A stretch of DNA of 64,000 bases from Ga0077555 sp033764055 (GCA_033764055.1 JANRJI010000134.1:62001-126000); one strand, 5' to 3'. Positions 25,619 to 34,877 are shown, numbered from the stretch's first letter. Translations and numbers: made by a program. The notes: a model not told the origin generated them from the letters alone.

Positions 25619-26191
25619 TCAGACGTCGAAGAACACTGTCTCGTCGTCGCCCTGAAGGCGGATGTCGAGCCGGTAGCCGCCGGCCTCCTTCCGCGCAACG
25701 AGGGTGGCGCGGCGGTCCTCGGGCACAGACTGCAGCACCGGGTCCGTTGCGTTGGCCGCCACCTCATCCTCGAAGTAGAGCCGCGTATAAAGGTGGTTCT
25801 GGCCGCCGCGGGCAAACACGATGAGGGTCACGTGTGGGGCTTGGCCGTCACCGATGGCGCCTGGCTTCACCGTGTCGAAAGCATAGACCCCCTTGTCGTC
25901 GGCAGCACAACGCCCGAAGCCCGTGAAGGTAGCGTTCGACGAGCGGCCATCCGCCGGATGTGCATAGCGCCCCTGCGCATCGGCCTGCCACAACTCGACC
26001 AGCGCGTCGGCCAACGGCTGGCCCAGGCCGTCGACGACGGTTCCCGAGATGCGAATCCGATGGCCGGGCACGGTTTCATCGGCAACGCGGGTTCCGGCGA
26101 GGCTCTTGTAGTCGTATCCGGACTGCTCCGGCGTGAGCATGTAGTGGAAGAACGGACCGGCCGTCTGCGAGGGCGTTTGCTTGAGCGTCAT
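25619..26191 (-). CDS. pcaG: Protocatechuate 3,4-dioxygenase, alpha subunit
   Basis: Non-catalytic partner of the intradiol dioxygenase that cleaves protocatechuate to beta-carboxymuconate. 190 residues, the usual size. Family features include QTAGPFFHYMLTP at the N-terminus, IRISGTVVDGLGQPLADALVELWQADAQGRYAHP (seen in pieces) and APHVTLIVFARGG, where the beta-subunit's metal-binding His pair is degenerate, as expected of PcaG. It starts 21 bases after pcaH on the same strand, so they form an operon. Confidence 0.93.
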   Translation of the reverse strand: MTLKQTPSQTAGPFFHYMLTPEQSGYDYKSLAGTRVADETVPGHRIRISGTVVDGLGQPLADALVELWQADAQGRYAHPADGRSSNATFTGFGRCAADDKGVYAFDTVKPGAIGDGQAPHVTLIVFARGGQNHLYTRLYFEDEVAANATDPVLQSVPEDRRATLVARKEAGGYRLDIRLQGDDETVFFDV

Positions 26192-26212
26192 GATGGCTGT
26201 CTCCGTCGGCGG

Positions 26213-26917
26213 TCAGGCGACCATGGGCGTCTCGACCCGCCCCCTGAGCACGATTTCGAAGCGATAGCCGAGGGCGAAGCCCGGCTCGGTCACCGCGAGG
26301 TCGAATGCCGCCACGAGTCGGGCGCGGGCCTCGGCCGGCACGCCCATATAGATCGGATCCTGGGCAAGCAATGGATCAGCCGGAAAGAACATCTGCGTGA
26401 CGAGGCGCGTCGCGATCGACGGGCCGAACAGTGACAGATGGATGTGGGCGGGACGCCAGGCATTGTCGTGGTTCTGCCATGGATATGCGCCCGGCTTCAG
26501 GGTGTGGAACCTGAAGCCGCCATCGCCGTCGGTGACGCAGCGGCCGGCGCCGAGGAAGTTGGGGTCGAGTGGCGCATCGTGGCGGTCGTTGTGGTGGGCA
26601 TAGCGGCCGGCGGCGTTGGCCTGCCAGACCTCGACGAGTGTGTTGGCGACCGGTCGGCCGTTTTCGTCGAGGACGCGCCCGGAAACCACGATCCGCTCGC
26701 CGATCGGCTCGCCGGTCTTGCGGGCATTGCGCGTGAGGTCGGCGTCGTCCGCCGCCAGTGACTCGTGCCCGTAGACCGGGCCAGTCAACTCGGTGAGCGA
26801 CTGGCGGATCGGCACCAGTGGCTTCCTGGGTGCGCGGTAGACCGTGGACTTGTAGGCGGGATCGATCGACCGCGGGTGGCTTGCCCAATCACGAGGGCGG
26901 AATGGGTTGTCCTGCAC
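26213..26917 (-). CDS. pcaH: Protocatechuate 3,4-dioxygenase, beta subunit
   Basis: Iron(III)-binding subunit of the intradiol ring-cleaving enzyme. The four iron ligands are visible: Tyr in GRYAHH, Tyr in GAYPWQNH, and the His pair in RPAHIHLS. About 234 residues. I chose the GTG at 26917 (product VQDNPFRPRDW) because GGAG lies 7 bases upstream and the N-terminus then matches PcaH; the frame is open further upstream without support. It leads the pcaHG pair. Other beta-ketoadipate genes (pcaB, C, D, I, J) and a pcaQ regulator are not in the window. Confidence 0.93.
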   Translation of the reverse strand: MQDNPFRPRDWASHPRSIDPAYKSTVYRAPRKPLVPIRQSLTELTGPVYGHESLAADDADLTRNARKTGEPIGERIVVSGRVLDENGRPVANTLVEVWQANAAGRYAHHNDRHDAPLDPNFLGAGRCVTDGDGGFRFHTLKPGAYPWQNHDNAWRPAHIHLSLFGPSIATRLVTQMFFPADPLLAQDPIYMGVPAEARARLVAAFDLAVTEPGFALGYRFEIVLRGRVETPMVA

Positions 26918-27069
26918 GGATGCGCTCCAGTCGACAATCGGAACCGACAGTGTAGACCTCCCTGGGCGGAGCAGCCAGCAGTCTGGCTCCACACTGGTCC
27001 GGCTCGACACCGTGCCGCCGGGGCGCTATGGGGCATCGTCGCCGGAACATAGCTCTCGAGGGGCTTTGA

Positions 27070-28749
27070 ATGACCCGCCTCGCTCGACCCCTCTCCGAGA
27101 TCAAGCCTCGCTACGACGTCGTCGTCGTCGGCTCCGGCTATGGCGGCGGAGTCGCGGCTTCGCGGTTGGCACGTGCGGGCAGGAGCGTGTGCCTCATCGA
27201 GCGGGGCCGCGAGCGTCTCACCGGGGAGTTTCCCTCGCGTTTCCCCGAGATGCGTTCGGAGATGCAAGTGACGGGGCGCCGGACAGGTTTCGGCTCCCCC
27301 ACGGCGCTGTTCGACGTTCGGCTCGGCGAGGACATGCACGTGCTCGTCGCCTGCGGCCTCGGTGGTGGCTCCCTGGTAAATGCGGGCGTCGCGCTTCGGC
27401 CAGATCCGCGGGTCTTTCTCGACGCGGCCTGGCCCGGTCAGATTACCCAGGACGGCTTTCTCGACGAAGGCTTTGCGCGAGCAGCCCGCTGGCTGAGGCC
27501 AGCCAACCATGCGGGAGCCCGGTCGCTGACCAAGTTCAGGGCGTTGGAGGCGGCCGGCTCCGCTTTGGGCAGGAGTGCCGTAAACCCGCCCGTCGTCGTG
27601 AGCTTCGAGCCCAACATCAACCCGGCAGGCATCGCTCAGCCGGCCTGCACACTCTGCGGCGACTGCTGTGCCGGCTGCAATGTCGGCGCGAAAAATACCG
27701 TTGCTCTGACCTACCTCCCCGATGCCGCGCGCCACGGGGCCGCGGTTTTCTGCGAGCTTCGCGTCTCTCACGTGCGCAAGGCCCCTGGCGGACGTTGGCG
27801 AGTCCATGCCGTGCGCCTGGACGCCGTGCCGAAGGGCGTGGCGCAAGAGATCACGCTCGAGGCGGACATGGTGGTGCTGGCGGCCGGCTCGCTGGGCTCG
27901 ACCGAGATCCTGCTGCGTTCACGCGAGAACGGCCTTCCTCTGTCCGACCGCCTCGGACAGCGCTTCTCCGCCAACGGCGACATCATCGCCTTTGGCTATG
28001 GTGCCAAGGTTCCGGTCGATGCCATCGGTATCGGCCATCCGCCGAGGATCGGCCTGCAGGTGGGCGCTGCCGTCAGCGGTCAGATCGACATCGAGGATCC
28101 GGGCGATCTCGCCAATGAAATGCATATCCAGGAGGGCGTGATGCCCTCGGCCTTGGCGCCGATGTTGCCGGTCCTGTTCGTCCCGAACGGCCGGCTGCTG
28201 GGCGCTCTGCAAAGCCTGATCAACGGCGTCTACAAGGGACCACTCGCCAGCTTGCAGACGTTCTTTGCCGTCTCGCACGACAGTGCAGGCGGCAGCTTTC
28301 GGCTGGTGGAGGACAAGCTGACCCTCGCCTGGCCGGGCGCAGCGGACGAGCCGGTCTACAGGCGCCTCGACGCCGCGTTGTCGGCGCTGGTCGAGCGCTC
28401 CGGCGGCAGCTATGTCAAGAATCCATTGGCCGGAAGCGTCATGGGCAATCAGCCCGCCACTGCCCACCCGCTTGGCGGTTGCGGCATGGGGCGCGAGGCT
28501 GGTGATGGCGTGGTCGATCACAAGTGCCGGGTCTTCGCGGGGCGGGATGCGGGCACCGGCGTCCACGACGGCCTCTATGTGATCGATGGGGCGATCATTC
28601 CCCGCTCGCTCGGCGTCAATCCGCTGCTGACCATCACAGCGCTCGCCGAGCGCGCGCTCCTGCACATGGCGGCCGAACACAGGCTGACGTTCGACGATGC
28701 GCCGCGTTGGAGCGGCGTTCCGTCACCGCCCGAGCGACCGCTCGGGTGA
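27070..28749 (+). CDS. GMC/cholesterol-oxidase-type FAD oxidoreductase with a ferredoxin-like cysteine motif
   Basis: A 559-residue flavoprotein. The FAD motif VVVGSGYGGGVAASRLA is at about 17-33, and GLGGGSLVNAG at 96-106 is typical of the cholesterol-oxidase branch. The C-terminal HPLGGCGMG and LYVIDGAIIPRSLGVNPLLTITALAERA (seen in pieces) carry the catalytic His/Asn region. Between the domains, Cys193, Cys196, Cys199 and Cys203 form CX2CX2CX3C, the spacing of a [4Fe-4S] ferredoxin, with an extra Cys200. No signal peptide. It stands divergent from pcaHG. An oxidation of an alcohol or steroid-like substrate with electrons leaving through an Fe-S cluster is inferred. Confidence 0.85.
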   Translation: MTRLARPLSEIKPRYDVVVVGSGYGGGVAASRLARAGRSVCLIERGRERLTGEFPSRFPEMRSEMQVTGRRTGFGSPTALFDVRLGEDMHVLVACGLGGGSLVNAGVALRPDPRVFLDAAWPGQITQDGFLDEGFARAARWLRPANHAGARSLTKFRALEAAGSALGRSAVNPPVVVSFEPNINPAGIAQPACTLCGDCCAGCNVGAKNTVALTYLPDAARHGAAVFCELRVSHVRKAPGGRWRVHAVRLDAVPKGVAQEITLEADMVVLAAGSLGSTEILLRSRENGLPLSDRLGQRFSANGDIIAFGYGAKVPVDAIGIGHPPRIGLQVGAAVSGQIDIEDPGDLANEMHIQEGVMPSALAPMLPVLFVPNGRLLGALQSLINGVYKGPLASLQTFFAVSHDSAGGSFRLVEDKLTLAWPGAADEPVYRRLDAALSALVERSGGSYVKNPLAGSVMGNQPATAHPLGGCGMGREAGDGVVDHKCRVFAGRDAGTGVHDGLYVIDGAIIPRSLGVNPLLTITALAERALLHMAAEHRLTFDDAPRWSGVPSPPERPLG

Positions 28750-28782
28750 TGACACCGCCGCCCTTGGCGCGCCCGTTGAAGG

Positions 28783-29754
28783 CTACTCCAGCTTGATATT
28801 GCCGGCCTTGATCAGCTCGAGATTGGCCTTGATGTCGTCCTCCAGCGCCTTGCGGGTCTGGTCGGGCGTCATCGGATAGACGATCGCATTGACGGTCCAG
28901 AGCTTCTTCTTGAATTCGTCGCTCTTGGCGAGCTCGAGCATCTTCGCGTTCATTTTCTGGACGACGGCATCGGGAAGCCCTTTCGGTCCGAAGAAGCCGA
29001 ACCAGATCGGGACATCGGCATCCTTGATGCCAGCCTCCGTCATGGTGGGAACGTTAGGGAAATCCTGATTTCGGGACTTGCCGTTTATCGCCAGGAGGAT
29101 CAGCTTGCCGGCCTTGACGTGCGGCAACGTGATCGGCTCGTTCTGCATGTGCACGTTGCCGGGAAGGACGTCATTCAGGGCATCCGCGCCGCCGCGATAT
29201 GGTACGTGCAGGATGTCGATCCCCGCCTTCACCTTGAGCGCCTCCAGGCGAAGATGGTTGGCGGTGCCGTTGCCCGACGAGGCGTATGAGAGCTTGCCCG
29301 GATTTTTCTTCGCGTAGTCGATCAGCTCCTTCATCGACTTGATGCCGAGCTTCGGGTGAATGACGAAGCCATTCAGCACCTCGCCGGTGTGCCCGACCGC
29401 AACGACGTCCTTCAGCGGATCGTAGGGCGTCTTTCGCAGGCTCGGTAGGATCGACAGCACTGCGTTCGGCGACATGATCAGCGTGTAGCCGTCGGGCGAA
29501 GATTTGACGAGCGCCTCCATGCCGATCATCCCGGACGCGCCGCCGCGGTTCTCGACCACGAACTGCTGCCCGAAGGCCTTGGACAACTCCTCGCACCAGG
29601 GCCGGGCTATGGCGTCGGTGGCCCCGCCTGCCGCATACGGCACGATGACCTTGACCGGCCTGTCGGGCCAGCTGGACGATTGCGCGAGTGACGGCTCAAT
29701 CAGGCTGGCGAGAGCCAGACCTGCAGTTGCCGCCAGGAAATTTCTGCGCTTCAT
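28783..29754 (-). CDS. Tripartite tricarboxylate transporter substrate-binding protein (TctC/Bug), second copy
   Basis: Periplasmic binding protein of 323 residues. The N-terminus MKRRNFLAATAGLALASL has a twin-arginine RRxFL motif, so Tat export is plausible. Family motifs are WPDRPVKVIVPYAAGG, FVVENRGGASGMIG and HVPYRGGADALNDVLPG. GGGAGGAAG precedes the ATG, which is preferred to one 8 codons upstream. More than half of its residues match the tctC copy just upstream, including the terminal NIKLE, so the two arose by tandem duplication. It may bind a different organic acid for the same TctAB membrane part or for one elsewhere. Confidence 0.92.
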   Translation of the reverse strand: MKRRNFLAATAGLALASLIEPSLAQSSSWPDRPVKVIVPYAAGGATDAIARPWCEELSKAFGQQFVVENRGGASGMIGMEALVKSSPDGYTLIMSPNAVLSILPSLRKTPYDPLKDVVAVGHTGEVLNGFVIHPKLGIKSMKELIDYAKKNPGKLSYASSGNGTANHLRLEALKVKAGIDILHVPYRGGADALNDVLPGNVHMQNEPITLPHVKAGKLILLAINGKSRNQDFPNVPTMTEAGIKDADVPIWFGFFGPKGLPDAVVQKMNAKMLELAKSDEFKKKLWTVNAIVYPMTPDQTRKALEDDIKANLELIKAGNIKLE

Positions 29755-29807
29755 GTGCTTCCTCCCTGCATTTTTCATGTCTCCTGGCCGTTGTCCGGCC
29801 AGTCTGC

Positions 29808-29927
29808 TTAAAGCTGCTCAACCTTGATGTTCTTTTTCCGGATCACCTCTTTGGCTTTTGCGCTTTCGCTGAACAAAATCTGCCGCAAGGCCTCGGCCAC
29901 GGCCTCGTCAAGTCGCAGATCGGCAGG
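29808..29927 (-). pseudogene. C-terminal remnant of a third TctC-like gene
   Basis: A frame of about 39 codons ends in a TAA at 29808. Its last residues read EVIRKKNIKVEQL, closely like the last residues of the flanking binding proteins (ELIKAGNIKLE and ELIKAANIKLE), and the preceding DEAVAEALRQILFSESAKAK has coding-like composition. The similarity stops upstream, no ribosome site or start is evident, and the strand is the same as both neighbours. The simplest reading is a deleted third copy in the tandem array; a short independent peptide is the alternative. Confidence 0.42.
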
Positions 29928-29985
29928 CCGAGTCCATGCGGCTGCCGGCACGCGCCGGAGACGACGACAGGGCGGCTGAGACAGT

Positions 29986-30019
29986 CCGGCCCGCCACGAT
30001 GCAACGTCGGGCGGGCCGG
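29986..30019 (-). terminator. Hairpin behind the first tctC gene
   Basis: A perfect 10-bp inverted repeat (ccggcccgcc / ggcgggccgg) with a 14-base loop lies about 100 bases downstream of the 30116-31087 gene. It may terminate the tctBAC transcript or set lower expression of the second copy. No T-tract. Confidence 0.5.
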
Positions 30020-30115
30020 CAAACCAACGGCGAGGGGCCTGAGGTCCGTGGTGGTGATGTCGCCGAGCCCATCTTGCCGTCCTCCCAGACGCCAGCGCGA
30101 CAGCGGACCTCCGCG

Positions 30116-31087
30116 CTACTCCAGCTTGATGTTTGCAGCCTTGATCAACTCGGCATTGCGCTTGGTGTCTGCTTCGAGATAGTCGCGCATCTCATCCGGC
30201 GTCTGAACCGGCACCTGCGAGTTGATGGCGCGCATCCTGGCCTTCATGTCGTCCGTCTTGGCGATCTCCACGAGCTTCGCGTTGAACGCCGTGGTGATTT
30301 CCTTGGGCGTGCCCGCCGGTGCCCAGATCGAGTACCAGATGGGCACATCGGCATCCTTGAGGCCGTGCTCGGTCAGCGTCGGCACATCGGGGAAATCCGG
30401 ATTGCGCTCGCTGTGGTTGATGTTGAGCAGGATCAGCTTGCCGGCCTTCACGTGCGGGAGCACGTTGATCTCGTTCATCATGTGAACGTTGCCCGGCAGC
30501 AGATCATTCAGCGCATCGGCGCTGCCCCGGTAGGGCACGTGCAGAATGTCGATGCCCGCCTTGAACTTCAGCATCTCCAGGCGGAGTTGCGTCGCAGTGC
30601 CGAGACCCGCAGAGCCGTAGCTGAGCTTGCCCGGATTCTTCTTGGCGTACTCCACCATCTCCTTGAAGTTCTTCACGCCCACCGACGGATGGATGACGAA
30701 GCCGCAGACGAGGTCACCCGTCCTGCCGACGGGCTCGAAGCTCTTGATGGGGTCGTACGGCGTCTTCCGCAAGCTCGGCAACACCGTCATGGTGGCATTC
30801 GGCGTGAACAGGAAGGTGTAGCCGTCGGGCGCGGCCTTGGCGGCTGCCTCCGTGCCGATCATGCCGCCCGCGCCGCCGCGATGCTCAAGGACGAACTGCT
30901 GCCCGAACGCCTTCGACAAGACCTCCGACCAGGGGCGGGCCAGCAGGTCGGTAGCGCCGCCGGGCGCATAGGGCAGAATCAGCTTGACCGGCTTGTCGGG
31001 CCAACCGGCCGCACGTGTGCCGGCTGCGGGAACGGCGGTCGCTGCCACGGTGGCGCCGGCGAGGCCGAGGAATTTACGACGATGCAT
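30116..31087 (-). CDS. tctC: Tripartite tricarboxylate transporter substrate-binding protein (TctC/Bug), operon copy
   Basis: Periplasmic receptor of 323 residues for an organic acid, delivering it to TctA/TctB. MHRRKFLGLAGATVAATAVPAAG is a signal with a twin-arginine RRKFL motif. Family motifs are WPDKPVKLILPYAPGG, FVLEHRGGAGGMIG and HVPYRGSADALNDLLPG. It follows tctA by 64 bases on the same strand, the standard tctB-tctA-tctC set with the receptor last. The bound substrate (citrate, other di- or tricarboxylates, aromatic acids) cannot be deduced. Confidence 0.93.
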   Translation of the reverse strand: MHRRKFLGLAGATVAATAVPAAGTRAAGWPDKPVKLILPYAPGGATDLLARPWSEVLSKAFGQQFVLEHRGGAGGMIGTEAAAKAAPDGYTFLFTPNATMTVLPSLRKTPYDPIKSFEPVGRTGDLVCGFVIHPSVGVKNFKEMVEYAKKNPGKLSYGSAGLGTATQLRLEMLKFKAGIDILHVPYRGSADALNDLLPGNVHMMNEINVLPHVKAGKLILLNINHSERNPDFPDVPTLTEHGLKDADVPIWYSIWAPAGTPKEITTAFNAKLVEIAKTDDMKARMRAINSQVPVQTPDEMRDYLEADTKRNAELIKAANIKLE

Positions 31088-31151
31088 CTCGAGGACTACT
31101 CCGTTTGTGACGTTGGGCGTTCGGCGCGCGGACGCCCGCTTTCACCGTCGC

Positions 31152-32660
31152 CTACTCTTGGAACGCCTCCTCTCGCGCCTTTCGCATGTTCGGCAGCAGC
31201 ACCAGGATCAGGACGACAGCCGAGACGATGAGAAATGCGAGGGAGAGCGGACGCTGCAGGAATACCATGGGGTCACCGCGCGACAAGAGCATCGCGCGCC
31301 GCATGTAGACCTCCATCAGCGGCCCGAGCAGGAAGCCGAGCAGCAGCGGCGCCGGCTCGCACCCGAGCTTGACGAACGCGTACCCGAGCACGCCGAAGAA
31401 GGCCATGAACAGAACCTCGCTCCAGAGGTTGTTCAAGCTGTAGACGCCGATGCAGCAGAAGAACAGGATCGCGATCGCCAGCAGCCTGTAGGGCACCAGC
31501 AGCATCTTCACCCAGATCCCGATCAGCGGCAGGTTGAGGACCACCAGCATCAGGTTGCCGAGCCACATCGAGACGATCATGCCCCAGAACAGCTCAGGCT
31601 TCTGATCCATGACTTGCGGTCCCGGCACGATGCCGTGGATCATCATGCCGCCGATCATCATAGCCATCACGGCATTGGAGGGAATGCCGAGCGTCAGCAT
31701 CGGGATGAACGAGGTCTGTGCCGCAGCGTTGTTGGCGGCCTCGGGGCCGGCCACTCCTTCGATCATGCCCTTTCCGAATTTTTCCGGGGTCGCCGAGAGC
31801 TTCTTCTCGAGCGAGTAGGACGCAAACGACCCGAGCACGGCGCCACCGCCGGGGAGGATGCCTAGCAACCCGCCGATCAGGGTCCCGCGTACCACCGGCC
31901 ACTGGCAGCGCAGGAAGTCCTCTTTCGTCGGCATCAGGCCTTCGATTTTCGACGACACGAGATCGCGTCGCTCTGGATCACCGAGATTCTTGATGATCTC
32001 CGCGATGCCGAACACGCCCATCGCGACGATGACGAAGCCGATGCCGTCGAACAGGTCGCCGATGCCGAACGTGAACCGCGTGTTGCCCGTATTGACGTCC
32101 GTGCCGATCAACCCCAGGAGCATGCCGAGGAAGATCATGCCCATGGCCTTGACGATCGAGCCCGACGCCATGACCACGGCGAGCACGAGGCCGAGCACCA
32201 TGAGTGAGAAATAGTCGGCAGGCGCGAACTGCTGCGCGAGCTTGGTGAGCGGGGGGGCGGCCAGCACGATGGCGAAGGTGGCCACGGTGCCAGCGAAAAA
32301 CGAGCCGAGGGCTGCTATGGCCAGGGCCGGGCCCGCACGGCCCTGCTTGGCCATCTCGTAGCCGTCCAGTGCCGTGACGACCGAGGAGGCCTCACCTGGA
32401 AGGTTGACCAGGATCGCCGTGGTCGATCCACCGTACTGCGCGCCGTAGTAGATGCCGGCGAGCATGATCAGGGCGCCCTCCGGCGTCAGGAAGTAGGTGA
32501 TGGGTAGCAACAGCGCCATCGTCGCCACCGGGCCGACGCCCGGCAGCACGCCGATCGCCGTGCCGATCATGGCGCCCATAAGGCACCAGAAAAGGTTTTT
32601 CAGCGACAGGGCTACCGAGAAGCCGAGCGCAAGATTCGAGAAAACAGAGTCGAGATCCAT
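31152..32660 (-). CDS. tctA: Tripartite tricarboxylate transporter large membrane subunit
   Basis: The 502-residue channel-forming subunit with about 12 membrane segments. The N-terminal motif GVLPGVGPVATMALLLP and the mirrored GILPGGGAVLGSFASY in the second half are hallmarks of TctA and reflect its internal duplication. Also visible: QYGGSTTAILVNLPGE. It uses the proton or sodium gradient for organic acid uptake. It starts 19 bases after the tctB stop, so the genes are in one operon with tctC. Confidence 0.95.
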   Translation of the reverse strand: MDLDSVFSNLALGFSVALSLKNLFWCLMGAMIGTAIGVLPGVGPVATMALLLPITYFLTPEGALIMLAGIYYGAQYGGSTTAILVNLPGEASSVVTALDGYEMAKQGRAGPALAIAALGSFFAGTVATFAIVLAAPPLTKLAQQFAPADYFSLMVLGLVLAVVMASGSIVKAMGMIFLGMLLGLIGTDVNTGNTRFTFGIGDLFDGIGFVIVAMGVFGIAEIIKNLGDPERRDLVSSKIEGLMPTKEDFLRCQWPVVRGTLIGGLLGILPGGGAVLGSFASYSLEKKLSATPEKFGKGMIEGVAGPEAANNAAAQTSFIPMLTLGIPSNAVMAMMIGGMMIHGIVPGPQVMDQKPELFWGMIVSMWLGNLMLVVLNLPLIGIWVKMLLVPYRLLAIAILFFCCIGVYSLNNLWSEVLFMAFFGVLGYAFVKLGCEPAPLLLGFLLGPLMEVYMRRAMLLSRGDPMVFLQRPLSLAFLIVSAVVLILVLLPNMRKAREEAFQE

Positions 32661-32679
32661 GGCAGCGCAGTGCCTCCGG

Positions 32680-33165
32680 TCAACGCAAGATCACTGACAG
32701 CCAGTCGGGCATTCTCACCGGCCCGATCGGGATGGGCATGCCGAGCAGCCACACGAACACCCCAACGCCGACGGCGAGCATGATGACGAGGAACACGGCG
32801 AACTCCGGCCAGCGCGTTTCAGGCGTGCCGAGCGCACACAGCGTCAGCGCGGCCACCATGGCGATCACCAACCCGGCGCCGTCGACCAACAGCCCGAAGG
32901 CGATGATGGCTATTGTTACCAGAAACAGGGGACGCCATGCGAACCGCGATAGGGCCGTGTCACCCGCGAGGACGGCCTTGATGATGAGCAGCCCGCCACT
33001 GCCGACGAGGCACCAGGACAGGATGAGGGGTAGCACGCCCGTTCCCGGCCGCTGCGGGATGCCCATAGGCAGCCGGTCGTAGAACTGGATCGTCAGGATG
33101 GCGCCGACGCCGATCACGATGAAAAGCAGGCCGGTCGCGAAGTCCTGGCCTACGCGCGTTCGCAT
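32680..33165 (-). CDS. tctB: Tripartite tricarboxylate transporter small membrane subunit
   Basis: 161 residues with four membrane segments (about 10-28, 45-65, 80-105, 120-148), the usual TctB size and layout; sequence conservation in this family is low and the call rests on topology plus position before tctA. GPGTGVLPLILSWCLVGSG is typical. First gene of the operon. The ATG is preceded by GGGGAGACGCC. Confidence 0.9.
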   Translation of the reverse strand: MRTRVGQDFATGLLFIVIGVGAILTIQFYDRLPMGIPQRPGTGVLPLILSWCLVGSGGLLIIKAVLAGDTALSRFAWRPLFLVTIAIIAFGLLVDGAGLVIAMVAALTLCALGTPETRWPEFAVFLVIMLAVGVGVFVWLLGMPIPIGPVRMPDWLSVILR

Positions 33166-33722
33166 GCAGGCGTCTCCCCTTGGATTCTCATGTTGTTGTT
33201 CTGACGGACGTCAATGCTCGAATCCTATTTCGCCCGCGTCAAGGCCGGAGGGAGGATGGCGTGCTGCCACACCCGGTCCAGCCGGGCCGCCGACGGAGCC
33301 ATGAGACGAGCGTTCGGCCCAGCAGACTGAGCGCCCCACCGGACGACAGCGTGCAATCGTCTGTCCTTCGCCGAGCGTTCCGATAGCGCAGAGGATTTCG
33401 TCGTATATTCAGGTGCATAGATATCCGATCACAAAAAAAATGATGAGGAATGCCGAGCTCTTTGCCTCGGCGGACGGCCGGATTGTCACAAAGGCTCGAT
33501 GCCGTGCTCCCGGCGCGCAGAACCCGTTGAGATGTCGCCCGCCTCGCCATCGCTCCGGTTACATGGTGCATGGTTGATTTAACACAGCCGATACCACGGT
33601 CAGACCGAGGTTGGAGGACCGTCTCCCCGTGCAGGCCTTCGCTCGCAGTTGGAGGCTTCCCCGCTCGTGCCGCAATGCTAAGCTTTCGCAGCTCTGCAGA
33701 CGCGCCTCCAGGAGTTCCGCGC
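33166..33722. other. Divergent intergenic region, no gene seen
   Basis: 557 bases between tctB (minus) and the enolase-superfamily gene (plus). The stretch about 33390-33460 is distinctly A+T rich, with a run of eight A, and is the likely promoter area for tctBAC. Long frames here on either strand have atypical residue composition and I treat them as shadows. No regulator gene for the transporter is present. Confidence 0.45.
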
Positions 33723-34835
33723 ATGAGGATCACTGCCATTCACGCCCACTACGTGCGTATCCCGTTCGACATGGGCGCGCCACGGCAGGAGTTCGCCGGG
33801 CTGCGGTTCCCGACCATGGATCATCTGCTGATCCAGGTGGAGACCGACGCCGGCATCACCGGTTGGGGCGAGGGCTTCGGCCATACCATCATACCCGCCA
33901 CCGCCAAGGCGCTCGAGTGCTACGTCGCACCCTGGTTCATCGGCAAGGACCCGACGGACATCAATGCCCTGCACCGGGAGGCTGCGCAGTCGTTCCACAT
34001 CTTCGGCCGCAACGGGCCCGTCGTTTACGCCCACTCCGGGATCGACATCGCGCTCTGGGACATAGCCGGCAAGCGGGGAGGCCTACCGGTCTCGGATCTG
34101 CTGGGCGGCGCCCGCCGCAAGGAGGTCCGCGCCTACTCCAGCCTGATGCGCTATGGCAATCCAGCGACCGTGAAGCGCATCTGCGCCGAGCGCGCCGCGG
34201 CCGGGTTCAAGCACATCAAGCTGCATGAGCACACCGTCGAGGCGGTGATGGCGGCCCGGGAGGGCGCAGGCCCGAGCGTCGCCATCATGAACGATGTCAA
34301 CTGCCCGTGGACCGTTGCCCAGGCCCTCGAGATGGAGAAGGCGTACCGGCCGGCCAGCCTCTACTGGCTCGAGGAGCCGGTCTTCCCGCCCGAGGACCAC
34401 AAGGGTCTAGCCCGTGTCCGCCGCGAAGGGGAGACGCGGATTGCGGCTGGCGAGAATGCGGCCGGCCTCCACGACTTCATCGACAGCTTCGAGAAGGGCG
34501 CAATCGACGTCGCCCAGCCGAGCGTGACGAAGATCGGTGGCATCACCGAGATGCGCAAGATCATCGCGGCGGCCGAGGCGCACTCGGTCGAGCTCATTCC
34601 ACACTGCGCCTATTTCGGACCTGGCAACCTCGCCTCGATTCACATCGTCGCCTCGCTGTCGACCGATACGCTGCTCGAGAACATCTATGCAAATCTCGAG
34701 GCGAGCCCCTGGGGCGATGCCATGCTGGCGCGCGAGGGCAAAGTGCGCGTTCCGCAAGGCCCCGGTCTCGGCGTCGAGCCCGACATGACGCTGGTGGAGA
34801 AGTATCGCCAGGGACCAGTGATCAGCGTTCGATAG
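33723..34835 (+). CDS. Mandelate racemase/muconate lactonizing enzyme family (enolase superfamily) protein
   Basis: A 370-residue two-domain enzyme: capping domain (about 1-120) and a (beta/alpha)7-beta barrel. Metal ligands are the Asp of MNDVN, Glu of YWLEEP and Glu of AGEN; the catalytic Lys is in HIKLHEH, and the opposite-face His is in LIPHCAYFGPG. This set is that of acid-sugar dehydratases and racemases, so abstraction of a proton alpha to a carboxylate is expected. The start follows CAGGAGTTCCGC. Its position divergent from an organic acid transporter suggests catabolism of the imported acid. It is followed by a SnoaL-like gene. Confidence 0.88.
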   Translation: MRITAIHAHYVRIPFDMGAPRQEFAGLRFPTMDHLLIQVETDAGITGWGEGFGHTIIPATAKALECYVAPWFIGKDPTDINALHREAAQSFHIFGRNGPVVYAHSGIDIALWDIAGKRGGLPVSDLLGGARRKEVRAYSSLMRYGNPATVKRICAERAAAGFKHIKLHEHTVEAVMAAREGAGPSVAIMNDVNCPWTVAQALEMEKAYRPASLYWLEEPVFPPEDHKGLARVRREGETRIAAGENAAGLHDFIDSFEKGAIDVAQPSVTKIGGITEMRKIIAAAEAHSVELIPHCAYFGPGNLASIHIVASLSTDTLLENIYANLEASPWGDAMLAREGKVRVPQGPGLGVEPDMTLVEKYRQGPVISVR

Positions 34836-34877
34836 TCGCCCCTGCCCCAATCGGCACAGCCATCCGAGGAACCCGCC

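Larger units (their letters stand above)
29755..30115. other. Gap between the two tctC genes, holding a gene remnant and a terminator
   Basis: The 361 bases between the paralogs contain a C-terminal remnant of a third binding protein (29808-29927) and a strong hairpin (29986-30019). The rest shows nothing. Confidence 0.5.
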
